Below are positions 1 through 7,881 of a stretch of 64,000 nt of DNA, piece by piece (position 1 is the stretch's first letter; each line of letters starts with the position of its first letter). Where the stretch lies: assembly GCF_006438845.1 (NCBI RefSeq), contig NZ_RCZJ01000002.1:1223086-1287085 (forward strand), in the 5' to 3' direction. The position numbers and the translations under genes were made by a program. The notes beneath the pieces were generated by a model. The model made no database searches. It saw only the letters and a program-made list of their open reading frames with translations, and was not told the DNA's origin. Source of the stretch: Variovorax ginsengisoli. GTDB lineage: Bacteria; Pseudomonadota; Gammaproteobacteria; Burkholderiales; Burkholderiaceae_C.

Positions 1-402
1 CGAGAAGGGCACGACGTACATCGTGCGGCCCTTCATGCAGCCGTCAAAGAGAGGCTGCAAAGTCGCACGCATCTCGGCCGGCGGCATCCAGTTGTTGGTC
101 GGGCCGGCTTCTTCCTTGGTGGCAGAGCAGATGTAGGTGCGGTCTTCGACCCGGGCCACGTCGACCGGATCGGAGTTGGCGAGGAAGGAGTCCGGCCGCT
201 TGGCCGGGTTCAGCTTCTTGAAGGTGCCCGCATCGACCAGTTGCTGGCACAGGCGGTCGTACTCTTCGTCGCTGCCGTCGCACCAATAGATGTGCTCGGG
301 CTTGCACAGCGCGGCCATCTCGGCCACCCAGGCAATGAGCTTGGCGTTCTTGACGTGCGGGGGCGCCTGAATGGGCAGGCCATTCATCACAGGTGCGTTC
401 AT
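1..402 (-). CDS. pckG: Phosphoenolpyruvate carboxykinase (GTP), N-terminal part
   Basis: The window opens inside this gene; the first 134 codons are present, reading leftwards out of the window. The protein would convert oxaloacetate and GTP to phosphoenolpyruvate in the cytoplasm, the gluconeogenic entry step. The visible N-terminus ([12 protein letters not shown]...) continues into stretches typical of GTP-type [21 protein letters not shown] near residue 40, [20 protein letters not shown] near 75 and [16 protein letters not shown] near 105. The nucleotide and metal sites lie beyond the window edge, so the family is recognised from the N-terminal domain only. The ATG at 402 has a GGAG-like ribosome site just upstream on this strand. 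Confidence 0.93.
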   Translation of the reverse strand, partial: MNAPVMNGLPIQAPPHVKNAKLIAWVAEMAALCKPEHIYWCDGSDEEYDRLCQQLVDAGTFKKLNPAKRPDSFLANSDPVDVARVEDRTYICSATKEEAGPTNNWMPPAEMRATLQPLFDGCMKGRTMYVVPFS

Positions 403-553
403 CGAAAGTCTCCGGAGTTGAAAATTCGTCTTTTCGAGCGGGGCTCGGTGCCGGCGTGAGGGCCGCTTCAAAAAACGTTTTCGCTCTGTGCGGCTCTTCG
501 GCCGCATCGTTGGAAGCAATGCCCGTCTCGGGCGAGATGAAATCAGCCAGCGA

Positions 554-681
554 CGTTGAAGGTGTGGTGGGGCCGTCGCGAGCGGTTCGAGCTTGCGCCG
601 AGAACCGCAGCCGTACTTCTGTACGGCGAGGACCGCAGGTGCGAGATCGAATCGCGCAGCAGGTCCAACCGCACCTTCAAG
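554..681. repeat. Long imperfect palindrome (about 128 bp) at the end of the small membrane protein gene
   Basis: The outer arms TTGAAGGTG (556-564) and CACCTTCAA (672-680) extend inward with only a few mismatches or G-T pairs. An inner stem pairs 587-600 with 638-651. The centre is a perfect 7-bp hairpin, GCCGTAC-TTCT-GTACGGC (610-627). The short direct repeat GAGRACCGCAG (601-610 and 628-637) flanks that hairpin. The right outer arm contains the stop codon of the small membrane protein gene, so its mRNA would end in this structure. It could be a REP-like element or a terminator-like RNA hairpin; there is no T-run. Confidence 0.7.
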
Positions 682-829
682 CCATGTAGACGGCGATGGA
701 GGCCAGGAGCAGCATCAGCACGGCGCCCACGATGGGCAGCACGATCGGCATCAGGTGCACGACCGACTCGACGGCGTCTTTCTCGACGATCGCATCGTGA
801 CCGGGTTCGACGGGTGTGGGGGTGGACAT
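677..829 (-). CDS. Small single-pass membrane protein (50 aa)
   Basis: A 50-residue open frame starting at the ATG at 829, preceded by AAAGGA about 10 nt upstream. The N-terminal half is polar and acidic ([22 protein letters not shown]). Residues 25-49 are a continuous hydrophobic segment ([24 protein letters not shown]) that would span the inner membrane once. The stop codon lies inside a long palindrome. No family is recognised. The clean polar-then-hydrophobic composition and the good ribosome site argue for a real gene, but function is unknown. A longer frame starting nine codons upstream is possible and less likely. Confidence 0.6.
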   Translation of the reverse strand: MSTPTPVEPGHDAIVEKDAVESVVHLMPIVLPIVGAVLMLLLASIAVYMA

Positions 830-924
830 CGGGGAGGGTTCCTTTGATTCGCGAGGCAATGCAAGACTGCCTGCATTTTAGCGAAGCGGCCCTCGGCGGG
901 CGCTGAGGGCCTTCCCTGTGCAGG

Positions 925-2133
925 TCAATGCTGTTCTTCGGCCTCGAAGCCCGACTGCCGCAGTGCGGCGAGAACGGCCGCCAGATGCTCCCGGCCCCGG
1001 GTCTGCAGCACCAGTTCGATCTCGACGTTTTGTGCCGCCAGCATGGTGAACGCGCGCTGATGGTGCACCTCATCGATGTTGGCGCCCGCTTCGGCGACCG
1101 TCGTGGTGATGCGCGCCAGCATGCCCGGCACGTCGCGCGAACTGACCCGTACGCGAGCCAGACGGCCGGCCCGTACCATGCCGCGTTCGATGATGGCCGC
1201 CAGCAGCAGCGGGTCGATGTTGCCGCCGCACAGCACCAGCCCGACCTTCTTGCCGCGAAAGCGATCGGGGTGCCGCAGCAGCGCCGCCAGCCCGACCGCG
1301 CCAGCGCCCTCGACCACGGTCTTCTCGATCTCGAGCAGCATCAGCACCGCCTGCTCGATGTCGCCCTCCTCGACCAGCAGCATGTCGTCGACCAGCGCCT
1401 TGATGATTTCCTGCGTCAACACGCCGGGCGTACCGACCGCGATGCCCTCGGCGATGGAATTGCTGCCCTGCGCATGGTGGGTGCCCTTGACCGCGTTGAC
1501 CATGGCCGGGAAGCGGGAGGTCTGGACCCCGACGATCTCGATGCCCGGCTTGCGCGCGCGCGCGGCCACGGCCATGCCCGAGATCAGGCCGCCGCCGCCG
1601 GTGGCCACCACCAGCGTGTCGAGCTCGGGCACCGCATCGAGCATCTCCAGCGCGACCGTGCCCTGGCCCGCGATGATGGCTTCGTCGTCGTACGGGTGGA
1701 CGAAGCTCAGGCCGTCGCGTTCGGCCAGTTCGAAGGCATGGGCGCGGGCCGCATCGAGCGTGTCGCCGTGCAGCACCACCTCGGCCCCGAAACCGCGGGT
1801 GCGCTCGATCTTCACGCCGGGCGTGAAGCGCGGCATCACGATGGTCGCCTTCATCCCCAGCCGCTGCGCGTGGTACGCCACGCCTTGTGCATGGTTGCCG
1901 GCGGACATCGCCACGACGCCCCGCACGCCAGCCTCGGCCAGGTCGACCAGCTTGTTGCAGGCACCGCGCTCCTTGAACGAGGCGGTGAACTGCAGGTTCT
2001 CGAACTTGAGAAAGACCTGCGCGCCGACGATGTCCGACAGAGTGCGCGACTCGACACAGGGCGTGGCGAGCAACTGGCCTTGCAGGCGCGCCGCCGCTCG
2101 CTCGATGTCATGGATTCCGATCATGCTTGGCAT
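925..2133 (-). CDS. ilvA: Threonine ammonia-lyase with C-terminal ACT domain
   Basis: PLP enzyme that deaminates threonine to 2-oxobutanoate, the first step of isoleucine synthesis or of threonine breakdown. The 402-residue length fits the short class with one ACT domain. The PLP lysine lies in SFKERGACNKL near residue 55, the phosphate loop is GGGGLISGMA near 180, and the regulatory ACT domain (RVRVSSRDVPGMLARITTTVAEAG) is near 325-350. The start is taken at 2133 (MPSMIGIHD); 2124 is an alternative. The gene is divergent from the AAA ATPase gene at 2240, so 2134-2239 holds both promoters. The biosynthetic versus catabolic role cannot be settled from sequence alone. Confidence 0.9.
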   Translation of the reverse strand: MPSMIGIHDIERAAARLQGQLLATPCVESRTLSDIVGAQVFLKFENLQFTASFKERGACNKLVDLAEAGVRGVVAMSAGNHAQGVAYHAQRLGMKATIVMPRFTPGVKIERTRGFGAEVVLHGDTLDAARAHAFELAERDGLSFVHPYDDEAIIAGQGTVALEMLDAVPELDTLVVATGGGGLISGMAVAARARKPGIEIVGVQTSRFPAMVNAVKGTHHAQGSNSIAEGIAVGTPGVLTQEIIKALVDDMLLVEEGDIEQAVLMLLEIEKTVVEGAGAVGLAALLRHPDRFRGKKVGLVLCGGNIDPLLLAAIIERGMVRAGRLARVRVSSRDVPGMLARITTTVAEAGANIDEVHHQRAFTMLAAQNVEIELVLQTRGREHLAAVLAALRQSGFEAEEQH

Positions 2134-2239
2134 TGTGGATGGATTTGCAACATCGGGACATTTACCGATGCGCTGTCTTCCCCAACACAAAACTCTGCGT
2201 TATGGTCGCGCTGAGATTCCCTTAGCTGGAGGTTGTCGA

Positions 2240-4564
2240 ATGGTCAAGCGTGCCGGTGTCGATGCAGTGGTTGCTCCCTTGCGCGGGCACGCACTGCCGT
2301 CGCCCGGACTCAAGGAAGCGCCGGTGCTCGAGCTCATGTGCTCGCACTTCGTGCTGACACTGGCCGCCAAGCAAGGGCCGCGCTTCAATGTGCGGCGTGA
2401 CCTCAACGGCTTGTTGTCGCTCACCGGACGGCATCTGGTGTGGCCCATGCCCGTGCTGCAGCGTCTGCGCGAATTCCTCGCGCGCCGCTGCGTCGGTAAC
2501 GAGGTCTGGAAGGGCGTCGAGGGCTTCGACGGCCGCACGCTGCTGGAGCGCCACGGCGTCTGGCGTGGCCCCTACGAAGAAGGCACGCTCTTCTTCTACC
2601 TCGACGAGTACGTGAAGGACCAGCCGAAGGACCTGCTGTCGGTGCTGTCGGTCACGCGCGACTGGCTCACGCATGCGCTGCGCAAGCAGTCGACGCTGGT
2701 CGAGAAGAACATCGATGCGCTCGCCGGCCTCCTGCAGTTGAACAAGGCCGAACGGGCGTTGCTGCTGTATGGCACGCTGGCGCGCTACCAGCGCGACCTG
2801 CGCTCGCTGCTGGTCGAGTTCAAGGTCAACAACGCGCCGGAGGCCTACGCCGCCATTGCGGAGGTGGCCGGCGTCAGCGCCAGCGAAGTGGGCGAAGCCT
2901 TGCGCGCCGGCTCGCGGCTGGAGCGCATCGGCCTGGTCGAAAACCTGATCTCCGAGCACAACATCACCGACCTGGCCGACCTGATGAAGGTCAGCGAGAA
3001 GCTGCCGCCGGTGTTGATGCGCGAATACCGCGACCACAACGAGCTGATGGCCGTGTTCACCCGACCGTCGGCCAAGAGCACGCTCACGGTCGACGATTTT
3101 TCCTTCGCCGGGGACGACACGCAGATGCTGGTCACGCTGCTGCGCGCCGCGGTGCAGCGCAAGGAGCCCGGCGTCAACGTGCTGCTCTACGGCCCGCCGG
3201 GGACCGGCAAGACGGAGCTGGCCAAGGTGGTGGCGCAGGCCGCCGGCCTCGACCTGTTCGAAGTCGAATATGCCGACCGCGACGGAAATTCGCTGTCGGG
3301 CCGCGACCGCTACCGCTCCCTCCAGATCGCCCAGGTTTTCCTCAAGGGCAGCGCCCAGGCCGCGCTGCTGTTCGACGAGGTCGAGGACGTGTTCCCGCCC
3401 ATCAGCACCGAGGCGGCGCAGTTCATGTCGCGCGCCGAACAGATGCCGTCGCCCACCAGCGGCAGCGTGAGTGGCAAGGCCTGGGTGAACCAAATTCTGG
3501 AATCCAACGCGGTCCCTACGCTGTGGGTCACCAACCGCATCGAGCAGATCGACCCGGCCTTCCGCCGCCGCTTCGCGTATCACCTCGAGCTCAAGTCGCC
3601 GCCGCCCGGTGCGCGCGAGCAGCTGGTGCGCAAGACGCTCGAAGGCGTGACCGTGTCCGACGCCTTCACCGCCAAGCTCGCCGGCCGCAAGGGGCTGACG
3701 CCGGCACAAATCCGCACGGCGGTGCGCTTCGCGCAGCTGGCCAAGACCGACGACGCTTCGGTCGAGGGGCTGATCGAGCGGCAACTGAAGAACGCCGACC
3801 TGGCGCTCGGCACGCTCGACAGCCCCCACGGTGCGCGCCGCAGCGTGACGACGTACGACCTCGACATGCTCAACGTCGAGACGCGCTTCGAGATCCCCCG
3901 CATCGTCGAGGCGCTGCGCGTGCAGGGCCACGGCACGTTGTGCTTCTACGGCGCGCCCGGCACCGGCAAGACCGCGCTGGCGGAGCACATCGCCAAGGCC
4001 ATCGGGCGGCCGCTGATCGTCAAGCAGGCGAGCGACCTGATGAGCAAGTACGTCGGCGAAACGGAGCAGAACATGGCCGCCATGTTCAAGGAGGCCGAGA
4101 CCGAGAAGGCCGTGCTGCTGCTCGACGAAGCCGACTCCTTCCTGCAGGACCGGCGCGGCGCGCAGCGCACCTACGAAGTGACCGAGGTCAACGAGATGCT
4201 GCAGGGCATGGAGCGCTTCGGAGGCATCTTCGTGTGCACCACCAACCTGCTCGACCGGCTCGACCAGGCGGCACTGCGGCGCTTCACCTTCAAGATCAAG
4301 TTCATGCCACTGACCGATGCGCAGCGCGAACGCATGTTCGTGACCGAGGCGCTGGCCGGTGACCTTGCGCGCATGACGTTCGAACTGCGCCAACGCCTGC
4401 AGCGTCTGTCGCAACTCTGTCCGGGCGACTTCGCCGCAGTGAAGCGGCAGACCACCATCCTCGCGGCAGATTTTTCGGCCGACGAATTCCTCGACCAGCT
4501 CGAGGCAGAGCATCGCATCAAGCCCGAGGTGCGCGAATCGCGCGGCATGGGTTTTGTGCAGTAG
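2240..4564 (+). CDS. Tandem AAA ATPase
   Basis: A 774-residue cytoplasmic protein with two AAA modules. The first Walker A is GPPGTGKT at residues 318-325, with Walker B ALLFDEVEDVF about 50 residues later. The second is GAPGTGKT at 571-578, followed by VLLLDEADSFLQDRRGAQR and an arginine-finger-like ALRRF. The N-terminal 300 residues are helical and unrelated to known substrate domains. The start at 2240 is supported by GGAGG about 8 nt upstream; the frame stays open far upstream, but those codons are antisense to ilvA. It stands alone, divergent from ilvA. The modules resemble CDC48/FtsH-type unfoldases in general form; substrate and partner are unknown. Confidence 0.75.
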   Translation: MVKRAGVDAVVAPLRGHALPSPGLKEAPVLELMCSHFVLTLAAKQGPRFNVRRDLNGLLSLTGRHLVWPMPVLQRLREFLARRCVGNEVWKGVEGFDGRTLLERHGVWRGPYEEGTLFFYLDEYVKDQPKDLLSVLSVTRDWLTHALRKQSTLVEKNIDALAGLLQLNKAERALLLYGTLARYQRDLRSLLVEFKVNNAPEAYAAIAEVAGVSASEVGEALRAGSRLERIGLVENLISEHNITDLADLMKVSEKLPPVLMREYRDHNELMAVFTRPSAKSTLTVDDFSFAGDDTQMLVTLLRAAVQRKEPGVNVLLYGPPGTGKTELAKVVAQAAGLDLFEVEYADRDGNSLSGRDRYRSLQIAQVFLKGSAQAALLFDEVEDVFPPISTEAAQFMSRAEQMPSPTSGSVSGKAWVNQILESNAVPTLWVTNRIEQIDPAFRRRFAYHLELKSPPPGAREQLVRKTLEGVTVSDAFTAKLAGRKGLTPAQIRTAVRFAQLAKTDDASVEGLIERQLKNADLALGTLDSPHGARRSVTTYDLDMLNVETRFEIPRIVEALRVQGHGTLCFYGAPGTGKTALAEHIAKAIGRPLIVKQASDLMSKYVGETEQNMAAMFKEAETEKAVLLLDEADSFLQDRRGAQRTYEVTEVNEMLQGMERFGGIFVCTTNLLDRLDQAALRRFTFKIKFMPLTDAQRERMFVTEALAGDLARMTFELRQRLQRLSQLCPGDFAAVKRQTTILAADFSADEFLDQLEAEHRIKPEVRESRGMGFVQ

Positions 4565-4645
4565 CGCGCGTCCCCGCAGCCGCGGCCTGCGTCGCGGCCG
4601 CTTAGCAGCGTGCGTAAAACAACATCAAGAAAGAACGAGGGAGTC

Positions 4646-6235
4646 ATGAAGAACCGGAATCCGGACGCCGCAGTGCGCGTCCTGCTGCAATGCGCAGCGT
4701 TTGCTGCCGTGCTCTCACTGGCAGGCTGCGGTGGTGGTGGTGGTGGCGAAGGCGCCGCTTCCGGCATCGCAGCGCCAGTACCGCCGACGCCAGGCATCGA
4801 CCTTCCAGGACCACAGCAGCTGGCGGATGCCGGCAGCGTGGCGGATTCGTGCGCCGCACCGCGCACCGGGACCAACCCTGCCACGGGCCTTCCGTTCGCA
4901 GATCGCCGGGGCACGCTGGCCGACGAGAAGACGTGGGTGCGCAGCTGGATCGATCGAACCTACCTTTGGTACGACGAGGTGCCGAGCAACCTCGCCGCGG
5001 CCGACTACGCCACGCCGACAAGCTACTTCGATGCGCTGAAGACGCCCGCACTCACCGCCTCGGGCCGGCCGAAGGACCGCTTCCACTACACCTACCGCAC
5101 CCCGGCTTACCAGGATCTGCTGCAGAGCACCGAATCCGGCTACGGTGCAGAGTTCGCCTACCTGAGCCGCACGCCGCCGCGCCTCATTCGCGTGGCCTAC
5201 ACCGAACCCGGTTCTCCGGCGGCGCAGGCTGGCATCGTTCGTGGCGACACGCTGCTCGCCATCGACGGCATCGATGCGGTCGGTGCCGGCAGCCAGGCCG
5301 ATGTCGACCGTCTCAACGCGGCCCTCGCTCCGCCTGCGGATGGCATCAGCCACGGCTTCACCCTGCGCTCGGCGGACGGCAACACGCGCACCGTCAACCT
5401 TGCCTCGGCCCGCATCGAGCGCTCGCCGGTGCAGAACGTGCGCACCATCGACACGCCCACGGGTCGCGTCGGCTACCTGCAGTTCAACGACCACGTCGAG
5501 AAGGCCGAAGCCCAGCTGGTGGCGGCGTTCGAGCAACTCCGCGCCGCGGGCGTTGTCGACCTGGTGCTGGACATGCGCTACAACAGTGGCGGCCTGCTGG
5601 CCATCGCCAGCGAAGCGGCCAGCATGATCGCGCCGGCCGCCGTCACGCAAGGCGCGGTCTTCGAGCGGCTGAACTTCAACCGCAAGAACCCCTTCGGGCT
5701 GTCGGCCAGCCAATCGTCGCTGCCGTTCTACGCGACCACGCGCGGCTATTCGGTTCCGGCGGGTCGCACGCTGCCGCGGCTCGGGCTCTCGCACGTCACC
5801 GTGCTGACCGGCCCCGACACCTGCTCTGCCAGCGAATCGGTCGTCAACGGGCTGCGCGGCGTGGGCGTCACGGTCGACCTGATCGGCGCCGCCACCTGCG
5901 GCAAGCCGTACGGCTTCTACCCCGAGGACAACTGCGGCACGACGTACTTCGCCATCCAGTTCCAAGGCGTCAACGCTAAGGGTTTCGGCGATTACGGCGA
6001 CGGCATGGCGCCGACCTGCACCGTGGCCGACGACTTCGATCGTGCGCTGGGCGACGTCGCGGAGGGCCGACTGGCAGCGGCGCTCAACCACCGCGCCACG
6101 GGCGCTTGCCCGGTGACGGCCTCCGCTCGGCGCAGCGCCAGCGCGTCGCCGCCGGTCGCGGCCGACGGCGCACCTTATTTGGAGCGCAGCGCGCCGCGCG
6201 CGGACCGTCTCGTGCGCCCGGCCGACTTCAACTGA
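4646..6235 (+). CDS. S41-family (C-terminal processing) peptidase, lipoprotein
   Basis: A 529-residue secreted serine protease. The N-terminus is a lipoprotein signal peptide with the lipobox LAGC followed by a poly-glycine run (CGGGGGGEG), so it should be anchored to a membrane and act in the periplasm. A PDZ-like segment (EPGSPAAQAGIVRGDTLLAIDG) spans about residues 190-215. The tail-protease core follows: GRVGYLQFNDHV near 273, DLVLDMRYNSGG near 305, and the serine-containing TCSASES near 392-398. The start at 4646 is chosen because the lipoprotein signal begins there with a GAGGGAG ribosome site; a frame 12 codons longer lacks this. The physiological substrate is unknown. Confidence 0.85.
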   Translation: MKNRNPDAAVRVLLQCAAFAAVLSLAGCGGGGGGEGAASGIAAPVPPTPGIDLPGPQQLADAGSVADSCAAPRTGTNPATGLPFADRRGTLADEKTWVRSWIDRTYLWYDEVPSNLAAADYATPTSYFDALKTPALTASGRPKDRFHYTYRTPAYQDLLQSTESGYGAEFAYLSRTPPRLIRVAYTEPGSPAAQAGIVRGDTLLAIDGIDAVGAGSQADVDRLNAALAPPADGISHGFTLRSADGNTRTVNLASARIERSPVQNVRTIDTPTGRVGYLQFNDHVEKAEAQLVAAFEQLRAAGVVDLVLDMRYNSGGLLAIASEAASMIAPAAVTQGAVFERLNFNRKNPFGLSASQSSLPFYATTRGYSVPAGRTLPRLGLSHVTVLTGPDTCSASESVVNGLRGVGVTVDLIGAATCGKPYGFYPEDNCGTTYFAIQFQGVNAKGFGDYGDGMAPTCTVADDFDRALGDVAEGRLAAALNHRATGACPVTASARRSASASPPVAADGAPYLERSAPRADRLVRPADFN

Positions 6236-6277
6236 GACCGGCATGTCTTTCGGCGTGGTCGACACGCGCCGTGCAAG

Positions 6278-6311
6278 TTGACAAAAACGATATCGATATA
6301 GAATTTGTCAA
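6278..6311. promoter_or_regulatory. Composite symmetric operator over the toxin-antitoxin promoter
   Basis: Two nested perfect dyads share one centre at 6294.5. The outer arms are TTGACAAA (6278-6285) and TTTGTCAA (6304-6311). The inner palindrome is ATATCGATAT (6290-6299). The left arm contains a consensus -35 (TTGACA), and an AT-rich TATAGAAT lies about 15 bp downstream, so the operator covers the promoter. The start codon of the HTH regulator follows 15 nt after the right arm. This is the layout expected of autorepression by the downstream HTH protein. Confidence 0.75.
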
Positions 6312-6325
6312 CCAAGGAGTCCACC

Positions 6326-7384
6326 ATGATGCACAACCGCATTCGACGCGCACGCGTGTTGAGGGGCCTGAGTCTGGAGGCGTTGGCCCACCGGCTGGGC
6401 GATATCAGCAAGCAGGGCCTGAGCAAGTTTGAGAAGGGCGAGGCCGTCCCCAATTCGACCCGCGTGCTTCAGTTGTCCAAGGCGCTCGAGGTCAAGCCCG
6501 AGTACTTCTTTCGCTCGGATGTTGTTACGCTGGCACCGCTGGAATTTCGCAAGTTGGCCAAGATGCCGAAGTATCGGCAAGACCAGGTCGAAGAGCAGAT
6601 GCGCGAGCACCTGGAGCGCTACATCGCGTTGGAACGGTGCTTTGACGCGGCCGACGTCAGGGCGCAACCGGCGCCGGCGCACGCCATCGCCGTGTCCAAC
6701 GTGGAAGAAGCCGAATCCGCGGCCAAGCTTTTGCGAAATGATTGGGCGATCGGCGGCGATGCGATTGCCAATCTCACCCAACTGCTCGAGGAGCACGGCA
6801 TCAAGGTGGCGCTGCTGGATGGGCCTGCCGACTTCGACGGCTCATGCGCAGCAACGCATGACGAACAGCATGTGTTGATCGCGCTCAACGCGGCGCGTCC
6901 CGGGGAGCGCATGCGGTTCACGGCCGCCCACGAACTGGGCCACTGGATCATGGCGCTGCCTGACGACATGCCCGAGAAGACCAAGGAATCGTGCTGCCAT
7001 CGCTTTGCCGGCGCGTTCCTCTATCCGGCGGAGCAGGTTGTCATCGACTTCGGCGAGCACCAGCGGTCACGCGTGCATCCGGTGGAATTGCTCAACGCCA
7101 AGCGGCGATATGGCATCTCGATGCAGGTGGCGCTGCGCCGGCTGAAAGATCTCGCCCTGCTCAGTGATGCAGGCTACAAGTCCATCTGCATTGAGTTCAG
7201 CCAACAGGGCTGGCGAACTGCAGAGCCGGAGCCTTTGCTGGCCGAGCGGCCAAGGCGGTTCGAGTCTCTGGTGTTTTGGGGGTTGGCAGAAGGCCTGTTC
7301 ACCACGTCGCGCGCAGCCGAGTTTCTGCAGCGGAACATTCATGAACTGGAGCCTGCACTGCAGGAACGCGCGGAGCATGAATGA
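6326..7384 (+). CDS. XRE-family regulator fused to ImmA/IrrE-type metallopeptidase (antitoxin-like)
   Basis: A 352-residue two-domain protein. Residues 4-60 form an XRE helix-turn-helix (RIRRARVLRGLSLEALAHRLG, QGLSKFEKGE). The C-terminal part has the zinc-peptidase motif HELGH at residues 202-206 (TAAHELGHWIM), as in ImmA/IrrE proteins. It overlaps the PIN gene by 4 nt (ATGA), so the two are translationally coupled. Such pairs are seen as type II toxin-antitoxin modules, where the HTH protein neutralises the toxin and represses the operon. AAGGAG at 6314-6319 sets the start at 6326; a second ATG follows at once. The pairing as antitoxin and the cleavage target are inferred. Confidence 0.85.
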   Translation: MMHNRIRRARVLRGLSLEALAHRLGDISKQGLSKFEKGEAVPNSTRVLQLSKALEVKPEYFFRSDVVTLAPLEFRKLAKMPKYRQDQVEEQMREHLERYIALERCFDAADVRAQPAPAHAIAVSNVEEAESAAKLLRNDWAIGGDAIANLTQLLEEHGIKVALLDGPADFDGSCAATHDEQHVLIALNAARPGERMRFTAAHELGHWIMALPDDMPEKTKESCCHRFAGAFLYPAEQVVIDFGEHQRSRVHPVELLNAKRRYGISMQVALRRLKDLALLSDAGYKSICIEFSQQGWRTAEPEPLLAERPRRFESLVFWGLAEGLFTTSRAAEFLQRNIHELEPALQERAEHE

Positions 7385-7869
7385 CCCGCGTCTACGTCAG
7401 CGACACCAACATCTGGATCGACTTTCGCAACGCAGGACTTTTGGAGCAACTCTTTCAACTGCCAATCACGCTCTGCTCCACGGATTTCGTGCTGAGCGAG
7501 TTGCAAGACCTCCAGCATGAAACGCTGATCGCCAATGGGTTGGTGGTCGAAGGCCTCGACGCCGTCGCGATGAGCCGGCTCTTCAGTCTGATGGCCGCGC
7601 ACAACAACAGCTCCCTGGCGGATGTGTCCTGCTACCTGCTGGCGCAAGACACCGGCCGGCCGCTGTTGACGGGTGATGGCCGCCTGAGAAGACAGGCTGT
7701 GGCCGACGGGTTGGAAGTCTTCGGCGCGCTCTGGTTGCTCGATCAGTTGGTGGCGCATGCCGTCGTGAGCCCCGCAGAGGCCCGTCGCGGGCTTCAGGCC
7801 ATGTTGGCGCAGGGCGCCCGTCTGCCGGGCGCGGAGTGCAATGTGCGGATGACGGCTTGGGCGGGCTGA
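7381..7869 (+). CDS. PIN-domain toxin (predicted ribonuclease)
   Basis: A 162-residue VapC-like protein. The acidic PIN residues are visible: D8 in YVSDTNIW, E40 in LSELQ, D81 in SLADVSCYLLA and D99 in LLTGDGRLR. Such proteins are Mg-dependent RNases acting on tRNA, rRNA or mRNA. The start codon overlaps the stop of the XRE-ImmA/IrrE gene, so production is tied to the regulator. The gene ends 12 bp before the convergent end of hsdS, which places the module directly against the restriction system. The target RNA is unknown. Confidence 0.85.
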   Translation: MTRVYVSDTNIWIDFRNAGLLEQLFQLPITLCSTDFVLSELQDLQHETLIANGLVVEGLDAVAMSRLFSLMAAHNNSSLADVSCYLLAQDTGRPLLTGDGRLRRQAVADGLEVFGALWLLDQLVAHAVVSPAEARRGLQAMLAQGARLPGAECNVRMTAWAG

Positions 7870-7881
7870 GGGCGCTTTACG

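Noticed and set aside
928..2214. Long open frame on the plus strand opposite ilvA (about 428 codons)
   Set aside because: It is the mirror of a well-conserved gene in high-GC DNA, and its translation is rich in R, H, Q and D with no family signature.
1076..2239. Upstream extension of the AAA ATPase frame across ilvA
   Set aside because: The frame is open by chance; a strong GGAGG site and a clean start lie at 2240, and the extension is antisense to ilvA.
2222..4513. 763-codon open frame opposite the tandem AAA ATPase gene
   Set aside because: Antisense shadow produced by GC-rich codon bias; no motif, while the other strand has two Walker A/B sets.
4565..4610. Rho-independent terminator after the AAA ATPase gene
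   Set aside because: A GCGGCC/GGCCGC stem is possible but it is not followed by a T-run and the pairing is ambiguous.
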